From assembly GCF_019278525.1 (NCBI RefSeq), contig NZ_CP058986.1:186001-250000 (forward strand): a DNA stretch of 64,000 nucleotides, read 5' to 3'. This DNA comes from Polaribacter sp. HaHaR_3_91 (GTDB lineage: Bacteria; Bacteroidota; Bacteroidia; Flavobacteriales; Flavobacteriaceae). Below, piece by piece: positions 53,461-62,221 of this stretch; within the stretch, counting starts at the first letter, position 1, and each line of letters starts with the position of its first letter. The notes beneath the pieces were generated by a model that was given only the letters and a program-made list of their open reading frames with translations, was not told the origin of the DNA and did not search any database. The position numbers and the translations under genes are program-made.

Positions 53461-56400
53461 ATGATTAAAAATGAAATTAAAACAACGTGTTCTTATTGTG
53501 GAGTAGGTTGCGGAATTATCGTAAAAAAAGACATTAACAACAAGGTTTTTGTTGAAGGAGATAAAGACCATCCTGTTAATAAAGGAATGTTATGTTCTAA
53601 AGGGATGAATTTGCATTATGTTGCTAATGATACTTCAGACAGAATTTTATATCCAGAAATGCGTTGGAGTCGTTCGCATCCGCGTGAGCGTGTTTCTTGG
53701 GATACGGCTTTAGATAGAGCTGCCAACGTTTTTAAATCAATCATAAAAAAACATGGTCCAGATTCTGTAGCATTTTACGTTTCCGGACAAAGTTTAACAG
53801 AAGAATATTACATTGCTAATAAACTTACAAAAGGGTTTTTAGGAACCAATAATATAGATACCAACTCGCGTTTATGCATGAGTTCTGCAGTGGTTGGTTA
53901 TAAAAAAACATTCGGAGAAGATAGTGTGCCAATTTCGTATGATGATATTGAATTAGCAGATACTTTTTTAATAACAGGTGCAAACCCTGCTTGGTGTCAT
54001 CCAATTTTGTTTAGACGAATTGAAAAACGTAAAGAAGAAAATCCGAAGGTAAAAGTTATTGTAATTGATCCACGTAAAACAGATTCTGCAAAATTTGCAG
54101 ATTTGCATTTGCAATTAACACCAGGTACAGATGTTGTTTTATACAATGCTATTGGTAGGTGTTTGTACAAAAGTGGTTTAATTGATGAAGATTTTATTAA
54201 AAATCATACGCAAGGTTTTGATGGTTACAAAGAAATAATCTTTGGAACCACTTTAAAACAAGCTTCTAAAATTTGTGGAGTTCCTGCCAAGGAAATTCAA
54301 AAAGCTGCAGAAATGATTGGTCTTGCCAAAGGCTTTATCAGCATGTGGGCAATGGGTTTAAACCAAAGTGTAATTGGTACAGACAAAAATACATCACTTT
54401 TAAATTTATCTTTAATTACCGGTCAGGTTGGTAAACCAGGTGCAGGTCCTTTTTCATTAACAGGTCAGCCAAATGCAATGGGCGGACGAGAAGTTGGCGG
54501 AATGGCAAACTTGTTAGCGGTTCATAAAGATTTAGGAAACGAAGAACACAGAAGAGAAGTTGCACAATTTTGGGGAGTCGATAAAATATCGCCAAAACCA
54601 GGATTAACAGCAACAGAAATGTTTGATGCTTTAGAGAGCGGAAAGTTAAAAGCAGTTTGGATTGCTTGTACAAATCCGTTAGTAAGTATGCCAAATTCGC
54701 ACAGAATAGAAAAAGCGATGGCAAATTCTAAGTTTGTGGTAGTACAAGAAATTTCTCATAAATCAGATACTTTACAGTTTGCAGATTTGGTTTTACCAGC
54801 TGCAGCGTGGTTAGAAAAAGAAGGTACAATGACAAATTCTGAAAGAAGAATTTCTTATTTACCAAAAGAAATTGAAGCGCCAGGAGAAGCAAGACCAGAT
54901 GTAGAAATTTTCTGTGATTTTGCACAAAGAATGGGTTTTAGAGGTTTTAATTTTAATAGTGCAGAAGAAATTTATGATGAATATGCTTCTATGACCAAAG
55001 GAACAAATATTGATGTTTCTTTCTTAAATTATGATCGATTAAAAAACGAAGGTACTTTTCAGTGGCCAGTAAATGAATATAGAAGTAAAGGAACACCGCG
55101 TCTTTTTGAAGATAAAAAGTTTTATACACCTTCTCAAAAAGCAATTTTTAATGTTCCATCAACCATAGATACATCTGTAAAAACGAATGACGAGTTTCCG
55201 TTAATTTTAACCACAGGTCGTGTTAGGGATCAGTGGCATACCATGACCAAAACGGGGAAAGTAGCAAGATTAAAAACACATTATGCAAAACCTGTTTTAG
55301 AAATAAACCCTGTTGATGCATATTTAAATAAAATAAAAGACGGAGATATTACAGAGATTAAAAGTGGAAACGGAGTTGTAAGGGTACGTGCAAAAATTAC
55401 CGACGAAATTAAAGAAGGCGTTGTTTTCTTGCCAATGCACTGGGGTAAAGTGTTGCAAAGTAATTTAAATAGAGCCAATAATTTAACCAACACACATGTA
55501 GATCCGGTTTCTAAAGAACCCGATTTTAAATTTACATCGGTTTCTGTATCAAAATATAAAAAACCGAAAGATAAAATTATCATTGCAGGTGCAGGAGCTG
55601 CCGCTTTTCGTTTTTTACAAAACTATAGAGATAATAATGAGGTTGATGAGATTCATGTTTTTTCTATGGAAAAGAACTTGTTTTACAACCGTGTTTTGTT
55701 GCCAGAATATATTACAGAAGAACTTTCTTGGGAGCAATTATTGAAAATAAAAAATGCTGAATTAAAGGGATTGAATATTAAAATTCACCCAGAAACAATA
55801 ATAGAAAAGATTGATAAGGATGCTAAAGTTGTTACAGATTCTAACGGAGAAACGCATTCGTTTGATAAATTAATTTTAGCAACAGGAAGTAGGCCTTTTA
55901 TACCTAAAGATGTACAAATAGATTTACCGGGTCGTTTTACCATGCGTAATAAAAGTGATGCAGATCGCTTTAAAAATTATTTAGATGCTACAGGTTTGCC
56001 GCCAGAAGAACAACATGTTGTAATTGTTGGTGGAGGTTTGTTAGGTTTAGAGTTGGCTGCAGCGATGAAGCACAAGAATGTAAAAATCACTATTATTCAG
56101 CGTGCATCTCGATTAATGGAACGTCAACTAGATAAAATTTCTAGTAAATTATTATCAATAAACGTACAAGAAAGAGGCATTCAAATTTATTTTGATAATG
56201 AAGTAAGTACTGTTTTTGATGATGAAGATACTGGTGAATTAACCATCAACCTAAAAAGTGGAAAATACATTAATGCCAATGCAATTGTGTATGCAATTGG
56301 TACAAGACCAAATATAGAAATTGCTAAAAATAATGGTATTATTTGCGGTAGAGGAGTAAAAGTGAATCAACATTTACAATCTTCTCATCCAGATATTTTT

Positions 56401-56979
56401 GCCATCGGAGAAATTGCAGAATTTAAAAACAAGTTATTTGGTATTACCTCTGCAGCAGAAGAACAAGCAGGTATTTTAGCCAACTTTATTGCAGGTGATA
56501 TTAGTGAGGCTTACAATGGTTCTGTATTAATGAATATTCTAAAATTTAGCGATTTAAACTTGTGTAGTATTGGAGAAATTTCTGTTCCGGATAACGATCC
56601 AAGTTACGAGGAAATTATTTTTACAGATATTTCTAAAGGATATTATAAGAAGTGTATTGTAAAAGATGATTTACTAATTGGTGCTGTTTTAGTAGGTGAC
56701 AAAAATGAATTTGCAGAGTTTAAAACCTTAATTGAAAGCAAGATTGAAATGTCTGACAAACGAGAAACCTTGTTAAGAGGCGCATCTAATGACGCACCTG
56801 TTTTAGGAAAATTAGTTTGTTCTTGTAGCCAAGTAGGAGAAGGAAATATTGAAGAAGCCATTGCTAAAGGGTGTTCTAATTTTACGGAATTATGTAACAA
56901 AACAGGCGCAGGTTTAGGGTGTGGAAGTTGTAAAACGGAAGTAAGAGAAATTTTGAACAATGCAAAAGTAACAGTATGA
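53461..56979 (+). CDS. Fused assimilatory nitrate reductase (molybdopterin subunit + FAD/NAD reductase + BFD domain)
   Basis: This 1172-residue single-chain enzyme has three parts. Residues 1-690 are a NasA/NapA-type molybdopterin subunit: 4Fe-4S cysteines Cys10, Cys13, Cys17 and Cys45, the Mo ligand Cys139 (NSRLCMSS), the NxxxTG-like and C-terminal molydopterin-dinucleotide-binding blocks (TTGRVRDQWHTMTKTG). Residues 700-1110 form an FAD/NAD reductase related to the NirB N-terminus (IIIAGAGAAAFRF; VVIVGGGLLGLELAAAM). Residues 1115-1165 are a BFD-like [2Fe-2S] domain (VCSCSQ; GLGCGSCK). It should be NAD(P)H nitrate reductase in one chain. In Bacillus these jobs are done by separate NasB and NasC. 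The gene overlaps the next by 4 bases. Confidence 0.92.
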   Translation: MIKNEIKTTCSYCGVGCGIIVKKDINNKVFVEGDKDHPVNKGMLCSKGMNLHYVANDTSDRILYPEMRWSRSHPRERVSWDTALDRAANVFKSIIKKHGPDSVAFYVSGQSLTEEYYIANKLTKGFLGTNNIDTNSRLCMSSAVVGYKKTFGEDSVPISYDDIELADTFLITGANPAWCHPILFRRIEKRKEENPKVKVIVIDPRKTDSAKFADLHLQLTPGTDVVLYNAIGRCLYKSGLIDEDFIKNHTQGFDGYKEIIFGTTLKQASKICGVPAKEIQKAAEMIGLAKGFISMWAMGLNQSVIGTDKNTSLLNLSLITGQVGKPGAGPFSLTGQPNAMGGREVGGMANLLAVHKDLGNEEHRREVAQFWGVDKISPKPGLTATEMFDALESGKLKAVWIACTNPLVSMPNSHRIEKAMANSKFVVVQEISHKSDTLQFADLVLPAAAWLEKEGTMTNSERRISYLPKEIEAPGEARPDVEIFCDFAQRMGFRGFNFNSAEEIYDEYASMTKGTNIDVSFLNYDRLKNEGTFQWPVNEYRSKGTPRLFEDKKFYTPSQKAIFNVPSTIDTSVKTNDEFPLILTTGRVRDQWHTMTKTGKVARLKTHYAKPVLEINPVDAYLNKIKDGDITEIKSGNGVVRVRAKITDEIKEGVVFLPMHWGKVLQSNLNRANNLTNTHVDPVSKEPDFKFTSVSVSKYKKPKDKIIIAGAGAAAFRFLQNYRDNNEVDEIHVFSMEKNLFYNRVLLPEYITEELSWEQLLKIKNAELKGLNIKIHPETIIEKIDKDAKVVTDSNGETHSFDKLILATGSRPFIPKDVQIDLPGRFTMRNKSDADRFKNYLDATGLPPEEQHVVIVGGGLLGLELAAAMKHKNVKITIIQRASRLMERQLDKISSKLLSINVQERGIQIYFDNEVSTVFDDEDTGELTINLKSGKYINANAIVYAIGTRPNIEIAKNNGIICGRGVKVNQHLQSSHPDIFAIGEIAEFKNKLFGITSAAEEQAGILANFIAGDISEAYNGSVLMNILKFSDLNLCSIGEISVPDNDPSYEEIIFTDISKGYYKKCIVKDDLLIGAVLVGDKNEFAEFKTLIESKIEMSDKRETLLRGASNDAPVLGKLVCSCSQVGEGNIEEAIAKGCSNFTELCNKTGAGLGCGSCKTEVREILNNAKVTV

Positions 56980-58409
56980 GCGAGCAGTTAAATAGAATCA
57001 TTGTAAGAGGTGGAGTTTTATCTCCTGGAGAACTAAAATACATTTGCGAATCTGTAGAAAGTTTGGGCTTAAAAACCATTTCTTTTGGGTCTAGACAAGA
57101 TATTTTATTACCTAAAAATGTAAATCAAGAAGAGTTAGCTCAATTTGATAAATTAAAAATTGTAGAAGCAAATGAAACAGGTGTAGAAAACATTGTTTCG
57201 TCTTATGTTTGTGCAGATATTTTTCCGAGTACTTCTTGGTTAACCGGAGATCGATATTTATATCTTTTAGAACAATTTAACTCAGAATCTAAATTAAAAA
57301 TCAATTTAACAGATCCAAAACAACGTTTAGTTCCTTTGTTTACTGGGAATATAAATTTTATTGCTTCAGAACATGAAGATTATTGGTATTTGTATGTGAG
57401 GCTTCCAGATTGGAAAAAAACACAAATGTATCCTGCTTTAATTTATAGTTGGGATTTAGATAAGATTGAAACTGCCATAGAAAACATCCTTCAAGAAGAG
57501 CCAGAAACCATCGAAATGATTTTTGATTTGGTTAGTGATGCAATAGATACCAATAATAGAACGGTAGACATCCCTTTAGAAGTGCCTTTTTATCCTTTTC
57601 CTTATTTTGAGGGAATGAACAAAATTGGTATGGATAAATACTGGTTAGGTTTGTATTGGAGAAACAATAAATATGATATTTCTTTCTTAAAAGAAATGTG
57701 CGAATTGTGTTCTGAAAATAAGATTGGTAAAATTTCTATTACACCTTGGAAATCTTTTGTAGTTAAAGGGATTCCGAGAGAATCTAAACTGGTTTGGGAG
57801 AAGTTTTTAGGTAAGAGAGGAATTAATGTTCGCCATTCTATGCTAGAGTTAAATTGGCACATTCCAGTAGCCAATAAAGACGCTTTAAATTTAAAAAAAT
57901 ACTTGGTTTCTAATTTCGATCAAAATGATATTAGTACCTACGGTTTAACCTTCGGAATTACAGATTACAGTAAAGCAGCTTATTATTTTACATCAATCGT
58001 TGTTGAAAAAAATAAACAACCAGAAATGATAGGAAATTTCCAGACAAGAGATACTTATAATTTATTGTACGCTAAAAATTTCGATCCGAATACAAGGCAA
58101 TATATTATGCACGTTCAAGACGTGGATAAAGTAGAATTACCAGGTTTATTAATGGAATTAAGTCAGTTGTATTTTGATCAATTAGGAAGCGAAATAGAAG
58201 CAGAAAAAGAAGCTGAGGTACAAAAAGAAACCACAGAATTAGAAGTATACCAATGCAAAGATTGTTTAACAATTTACGATGAAGCCTTTGGCGATGTTAT
58301 TCAAAATATCCCTGCAGAAACCTTATTTAATGCGCTTCCAGAAAGCTATGAATGTTCGCTGTGTGAAGCTCCAAAATCTAGTTTTCAAAAAGTAGTATTG
58401 GTTAAATAA
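56976..58409 (+). CDS. Siroheme-less sulfite/nitrite reductase-like protein with C-terminal rubredoxin
   Basis: This 477-residue protein starts in the ATGA overlap with the nitrate reductase gene, so it is translationally coupled. It has two half-domains of the NIR/SIR ferredoxin-like type: residues 8-45 (RGGVLSPGELKYICESVESLG... SFGSRQDILLP) and about 220-285 (LKEMCELCSENKIGKISITPWKSFVVKGI). The siroheme/4Fe-4S cysteine pattern of true reductases is absent, and only isolated cysteines occur. Residues about 425-475 are a rubredoxin (YQCKDCLTIYDEAFGD and YECSLCEAPKS, two CxxC pairs). I infer an electron carrier or assembly partner of nitrate reductase. The function is undescribed as far as I know. 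Confidence 0.8.
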   Translation: MSEQLNRIIVRGGVLSPGELKYICESVESLGLKTISFGSRQDILLPKNVNQEELAQFDKLKIVEANETGVENIVSSYVCADIFPSTSWLTGDRYLYLLEQFNSESKLKINLTDPKQRLVPLFTGNINFIASEHEDYWYLYVRLPDWKKTQMYPALIYSWDLDKIETAIENILQEEPETIEMIFDLVSDAIDTNNRTVDIPLEVPFYPFPYFEGMNKIGMDKYWLGLYWRNNKYDISFLKEMCELCSENKIGKISITPWKSFVVKGIPRESKLVWEKFLGKRGINVRHSMLELNWHIPVANKDALNLKKYLVSNFDQNDISTYGLTFGITDYSKAAYYFTSIVVEKNKQPEMIGNFQTRDTYNLLYAKNFDPNTRQYIMHVQDVDKVELPGLLMELSQLYFDQLGSEIEAEKEAEVQKETTELEVYQCKDCLTIYDEAFGDVIQNIPAETLFNALPESYECSLCEAPKSSFQKVVLVK

Positions 58410-58430
58410 GTAACATATAGCATAAAGAAT

Positions 58431-59183
58431 TTGATTGTAAATCCAAACATAGTATTAAAAAACTCAAGAAAAGTAATTACTGATTTTTCTTGTGCTTCTT
58501 GTATGAATACAGCTTGTTTGATAAAAAAAAACTTATCCAATTTATCCAATTCAGTTTTTGTTGAGCATAAGAAAACGCTGAAATGCAAAAAAGGACAACA
58601 ATTTATTATGGAAGGCGCACCTGTAAATGGCTTGTTTTTTATTTTAAAAGGAACTGTAAAAGTTTTTAGAACCGGTATTAATGGACGTGAACAAATTGTG
58701 CGTTTTGCTAAAGAGGGAGAAATTATAGGACACAGAGGTTTTGGTACAGAAGAGTATTATTCTATTGGTTCTATTGCTTTGCAAGATACTATTTTGTGTT
58801 ATTTCTCTAAAGATGATTTACAAGAAGCGTTGTTAGAAAACCCCAAGTTTGGGTATGATATGATGTTGTTTTACGCCAACGAATTAAATAAAAGCGAGTC
58901 TAAAGTGAAAACGATTTCTCAAATGACCGTTCGTGAACGCGTTATTGATACATTGTTATATATTCATAGAAAATTTGGCGATTTAAGAGGGTTTTTAAAC
59001 CTGCCTTTAAGTAGAAAAGAATATGCAGATTATGCAGGAACTACAGAAGAGCAAGTGATTAGGATTTTTTCTACACTTAAAAAGGAAGGGTTGATCATTG
59101 CACAAGGAAAAAAAATTGGCATTGCTAATATTCAGAATTTAAAGAATGAAATTAGTGAACATAATTACTATTTAGATTCTTAA
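58431..59183 (+). CDS. FNR-type Crp-family regulator with iron-sulfur cysteines
   Basis: This 250-residue regulator starts at TTG 58431. This start is chosen because it includes Cys21, Cys24 and Cys29 (FSCASCMNTACL), which with Cys123 match the four cluster ligands of E. coli FNR (20, 23, 29 and 122), a protein of the same length. A cyclic-nucleotide-type beta roll (about 45-145) is followed by a helix-turn-helix (about 195-225, KEYADYAGTTEEQVIRIF) keeping the Glu and Arg that contact DNA, though the FNR Ser between them is Ile. It lies 21 bases after the rubredoxin gene. It could sense oxygen or NO, and it probably controls nitrate or related genes. Confidence 0.85.
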   Translation: MIVNPNIVLKNSRKVITDFSCASCMNTACLIKKNLSNLSNSVFVEHKKTLKCKKGQQFIMEGAPVNGLFFILKGTVKVFRTGINGREQIVRFAKEGEIIGHRGFGTEEYYSIGSIALQDTILCYFSKDDLQEALLENPKFGYDMMLFYANELNKSESKVKTISQMTVRERVIDTLLYIHRKFGDLRGFLNLPLSRKEYADYAGTTEEQVIRIFSTLKKEGLIIAQGKKIGIANIQNLKNEISEHNYYLDS

Positions 59184-59189
59184 TACTCT

Positions 59190-59225
59190 CGTAAATTTTA
59201 TGTCTGGTCGAGCACAGTCCAGGTC
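59190..59225. repeat. Small repeat of GTCGAGCACAGTC type
   Basis: GTCTGGTCGAGCACAGTCCAGGTC looks like a short decayed element of the GTTCGAGCGCAGTCGAGAAC kind found between genes in Flavobacteria. It forms a hairpin with mismatches and stands alone here. Confidence 0.35.
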
Positions 59226-59246
59226 TATTTTAATAAATTAATATAC

Positions 59247-59282
59247 AAACCCTTTAGGTTTTAAAATCTAAAGGGTTTTTTA
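59247..59282 (+). terminator. Terminator after the FNR-type gene
   Basis: An 11-bp perfect stem aaaccctttag / ctaaagggttt, with a 10-base loop and a T tract. It ends the nitrate reductase, rubredoxin and FNR transcript. Confidence 0.85.
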
Positions 59283-59492
59283 CGTATAAAAATTATTCTA
59301 AAAATAAGTACGTAGAATTATACGTATATGTTTTATGTTGATTTAATGTGTTGATTAATATTGTTTTACTTTTTAAATATGTTTTATCGCAGTTTATAGT
59401 ATGTTTTAAAAAGAGGTTTTAATATGTGGTTTCCCATAAGTTAGAAACCTATCTACTTATATATTTGTCAAATAAATAAGTATTAATACGTA
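59281..59492 (+). promoter_or_regulatory. nrtA control region with four TACGTA sites
   Basis: TACGTA occurs at 59281-59286, 59309-59314, 59321-59326 and 59487-59492. The last belongs to AAGTATTAATACGTA (59478-59492), identical to 15 bases before nirB. The -7 box TATATTTG is at 59460-59467, so here the 15-base site lies downstream of the predicted start of transcription. The rest of the gap before nrtA shows nothing else. Confidence 0.55.
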
Positions 59493-59513
59493 GATTAATA
59501 AAACTTACTAAAA

Positions 59514-60899
59514 ATGAAATCTCTATTTAAAAAATCAACTTACATTTTACCTGTAGCAATGTTATTATTTGCTTGTGGTGGTAAAGAAACTAAAAAAGCA
59601 ACAACAGTTGTTGATGCAGTAGTATCAAAAACGAAAACGTTAGCAATTGAAAAACCACAATTAACATTTGGGTTTATCAAGTTAACAGATATGGCTCCTT
59701 TGGCTATTGCAAAAGAAAAAGGATTTTTCGAAGACGAAGGATTGTTTGTTTCTGTAGAAGCACAATCTAACTGGAAAAATATTTTAGATCGTGTTATTGA
59801 TGGTCAATTAGACGGTTCGCACATGTTAGCGGGTCAGCCAATTGCTGCAGGAGCAGGTTTTGGTCGTCAAGCAAAATTAGTAACTGCTTTTTCTATGGAT
59901 TTAAACGGAAATGCAATTACAGTTTCTAATGATGTTTGGTCTAAAATGAAACCACATGTAGCAAAAGATAAAGATGGTAAACCTGTTCATCCTATAAAAG
60001 CAGAAGCTTTAAAGCCTGTTATTACTGAATATAGAAATTCTGGTAAACCTTTTAAAATGGGAATGGTTTTTCCGGTTTCAACGCATAATTATGAAATTAG
60101 ATATTGGTTGGCAGCAGCAGGAATAAACCCTGGAATGTATACCAAAGAAAACGTACAAGGACAGATTGATGCTGAGGTTTTATTATCTGTAACGCCTCCA
60201 CCACAAATGCCAGCAACGTTAGAAGCAGGTACTATTCATGGATATTGTGTAGGTGAACCTTGGAATCAGCAAGCCGTTTTTAAAGGAATTGGAGTTCCGG
60301 TTGTTACAAATTATGATATCTGGAAAAACAACCCAGAGAAAGTATTTGTTATGACAGAGAAATTTGTAAACGAAAACCCAAATACAGCCATTGCAGTTAC
60401 CAAAGCATTAATTAGAGCTGGTAAATGGTTAGACAAACCAGAAAATAGAAAAGAAGCTGTGCAAATTTTATCTATGTCTCAATACGTAGGTGCTCCTGTA
60501 GAAGTATTAGCAAATTCTATGACCGGTACTTTTGAGTTTGAAAAAGGAGATAAAAGAGAAATGGAAGACTTTAATGTATTCTATAAATACAATGCAACCT
60601 ATCCTTTTTATTCTGATGGAATCTGGTTTTTAACACAAATGAGAAGATGGGGACAAATACCTGATGCAAAAACTGCAGATTGGTACGCAAGCACAATTAA
60701 AGATATTTACAGACCAGATATCTGGAAAAAAGCAGCAGCTCTTTTAGTTGCAGAAGGAAACATTCCTGCAGCAGATATTCCTACAACAGATGGTTACAAG
60801 CCAGCAACAGCAGATTTTATTGATGGAACAATGTACGATGCAAAAGATCCAATAGGATACATCAATAGTTTTAAAATAGGAAATAAAGATAAAAAATAA
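59514..60899 (+). CDS. nrtA: Nitrate ABC transporter substrate-binding lipoprotein (NrtA/CmpA family)
   Basis: This 461-residue lipoprotein has a signal ending in the lipobox LLFACGG (Cys near residue 21). The mature part follows the NrtA/CmpA pattern: [30 protein letters not shown] (about residues 50-80), [76 protein letters not shown] and later residues that line the anion pocket. Length fits. It should deliver nitrate, nitrite, or possibly bicarbonate or cyanate, from the periplasm to the permease. The neighbours favour nitrate. Confidence 0.93.
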   Translation: MKSLFKKSTYILPVAMLLFACGGKETKKATTVVDAVVSKTKTLAIEKPQLTFGFIKLTDMAPLAIAKEKGFFEDEGLFVSVEAQSNWKNILDRVIDGQLDGSHMLAGQPIAAGAGFGRQAKLVTAFSMDLNGNAITVSNDVWSKMKPHVAKDKDGKPVHPIKAEALKPVITEYRNSGKPFKMGMVFPVSTHNYEIRYWLAAAGINPGMYTKENVQGQIDAEVLLSVTPPPQMPATLEAGTIHGYCVGEPWNQQAVFKGIGVPVVTNYDIWKNNPEKVFVMTEKFVNENPNTAIAVTKALIRAGKWLDKPENRKEAVQILSMSQYVGAPVEVLANSMTGTFEFEKGDKREMEDFNVFYKYNATYPFYSDGIWFLTQMRRWGQIPDAKTADWYASTIKDIYRPDIWKKAAALLVAEGNIPAADIPTTDGYKPATADFIDGTMYDAKDPIGYINSFKIGNKDKK

Positions 60900-60903
60900 T
60901 TGA

Positions 60904-60989
60904 TTTTGTCATTACGAACGAAGTATGAGGAGGAATCTCACTATTTATAAGATTTCTCGTCGTTCGTACCTCACTCTGTCGAAATGACA
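60904..60989. repeat. Dispersed imperfect palindrome, GTCATTTCGA family, copy 4
   Basis: Left part TTTTGTCATTACGAACGAAG with GAGGAGGAATCTCAC; right part GATTTCTCGTCGTTCGTACC and CTGTCGAAATGACA. It lies between nrtA and nrtB and could form a transcript hairpin that sets nrtA above the downstream genes. Confidence 0.75.
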
Positions 60990-61010
60990 CTTAATAAATA
61001 CATATAGATA

Positions 61011-62117
61011 ATGAAAGCAAGTTTAACACTAGAGAAGGTTTCTAATTTTATAGGATTAGGTTTTTTTGTAACATTAAAAGATCTGTTTACTGGAAAACTA
61101 GAAAAAGAGGAATTTAAAAACTTTTTACGCAAGACAATAGTGCCACTTGCTTCCATTTTATTATTTATTGGTTTGTGGCATTTAGGAGCAAAATCTTTAT
61201 ATAATATAGAGGCAGAATTTAAAATAGAAAAGGCTTTAGAAGATCAGGGGCAGGTTGCGGCAGATGCTTTAAAAGCATGTATTGCTTCTGGAGAATCTAG
61301 TTGTCAGCCAAATACATTACCATCTCCTGCTCAAGTTTGGGAATCTTTCCATTCTTTATTAAGAGATCACAGAATTATTAATGCAGATAAAGCTGCTTTT
61401 ATAGAAAAAACAGCTGCTTTAAATGCTAGTAGAATTGCAGAAGGAAAAGACGCAATTACGTATACAGGAAGACCATCATTTGTAGATCAAATATTTAGAA
61501 GTTTACAAACGGTATTTGCTGGGTTCTTATTAGCCTTATTAATTGCAGTTCCTTTAGGTATTTTTATAGGATTAAGTGCAACTTTAAAAAGTGCTTTTAA
61601 TTGGTTTATTCAAATTTTTAAGCCAGTATCACCCGTAGTTTGGTATTTATTAGTTTTTATGATTGTAAAAACATTGTTGATAGATTCTAACGAAGATAGT
61701 TCTTTTACCATTTCATTTATTAGTGTTGGTTTCTGTTCTATGTGGGCAACATTAGTAAATACTGCTATGGGAGTTTCTTCTGTAGATAAAGATTATATAA
61801 ATGTTGCAAAAGTTTTAAAATTAGGAACTTTTCAGAAGATTTTTAAAGTAATCTTACCTTCTTCTTTGCCTTTAATTTTTACAGGATTAAAGATAACATT
61901 ATCAGTTGCTTGGATGGTTTTAATTGCAATTGAACTTTTGGCACAGAGTCCTGGTTTAGGGTTGTTTGTGTGGGAGGAATTCCAAAATGGAGCAAACGAT
62001 TCTAATGCAAAAATTATCGTAGCCATGTTTGTAATTGGTATTATCGGTTTTTTATTAGACAGATTGATGTTAACAATTCAGAATTGGGTGTCTTTTGATA
62101 AAACAGATGCAATTTAA
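61011..62117 (+). CDS. nrtB: Nitrate ABC transporter permease
   Basis: This 368-residue membrane protein has a first hydrophobic segment (about residues 45-65) and a C-terminal core with about five more. The EAA-type loop SSVDKDYINVAKVLKLGTFQKIFKVILPSSLPLIFTG (about 260-297) is the ABC permease coupling motif. Cyanobacterial NrtB has about 280 residues. The extra length is an N-terminal extension and a periplasmic insertion near residues 65-165, around CIASGESSCQPNTLPSPAQVW and an additional helical portion. It forms the importer with nrtA, nrtC and nrtD. Confidence 0.92.
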   Translation: MKASLTLEKVSNFIGLGFFVTLKDLFTGKLEKEEFKNFLRKTIVPLASILLFIGLWHLGAKSLYNIEAEFKIEKALEDQGQVAADALKACIASGESSCQPNTLPSPAQVWESFHSLLRDHRIINADKAAFIEKTAALNASRIAEGKDAITYTGRPSFVDQIFRSLQTVFAGFLLALLIAVPLGIFIGLSATLKSAFNWFIQIFKPVSPVVWYLLVFMIVKTLLIDSNEDSSFTISFISVGFCSMWATLVNTAMGVSSVDKDYINVAKVLKLGTFQKIFKVILPSSLPLIFTGLKITLSVAWMVLIAIELLAQSPGLGLFVWEEFQNGANDSNAKIIVAMFVIGIIGFLLDRLMLTIQNWVSFDKTDAI

Positions 62118-62135
62118 GATGTGTAATTGGTTAAC

Positions 62136-62213
62136 TGTTTAATCGTGTAAACGAAAATGCAGTATTTAACAACCTACAACAGTTACACAAATAAACAGTT
62201 ACACGATTAAACA
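62136..62213. repeat. Inverted repeat between nrtB and nrtC
   Basis: TGTTTAATCGTGTAA (62136-62150) and its perfect complement TTACACGATTAAACA (62199-62213) are separated by 48 bases that also contain a further AGTTACACA copy. A stable stem would form in the transcript just before the nrtC start codon. It resembles a dispersed GTTTAA/GTTACAC-rich element. Confidence 0.7.
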
Positions 62214-62221
62214 ATATTACA

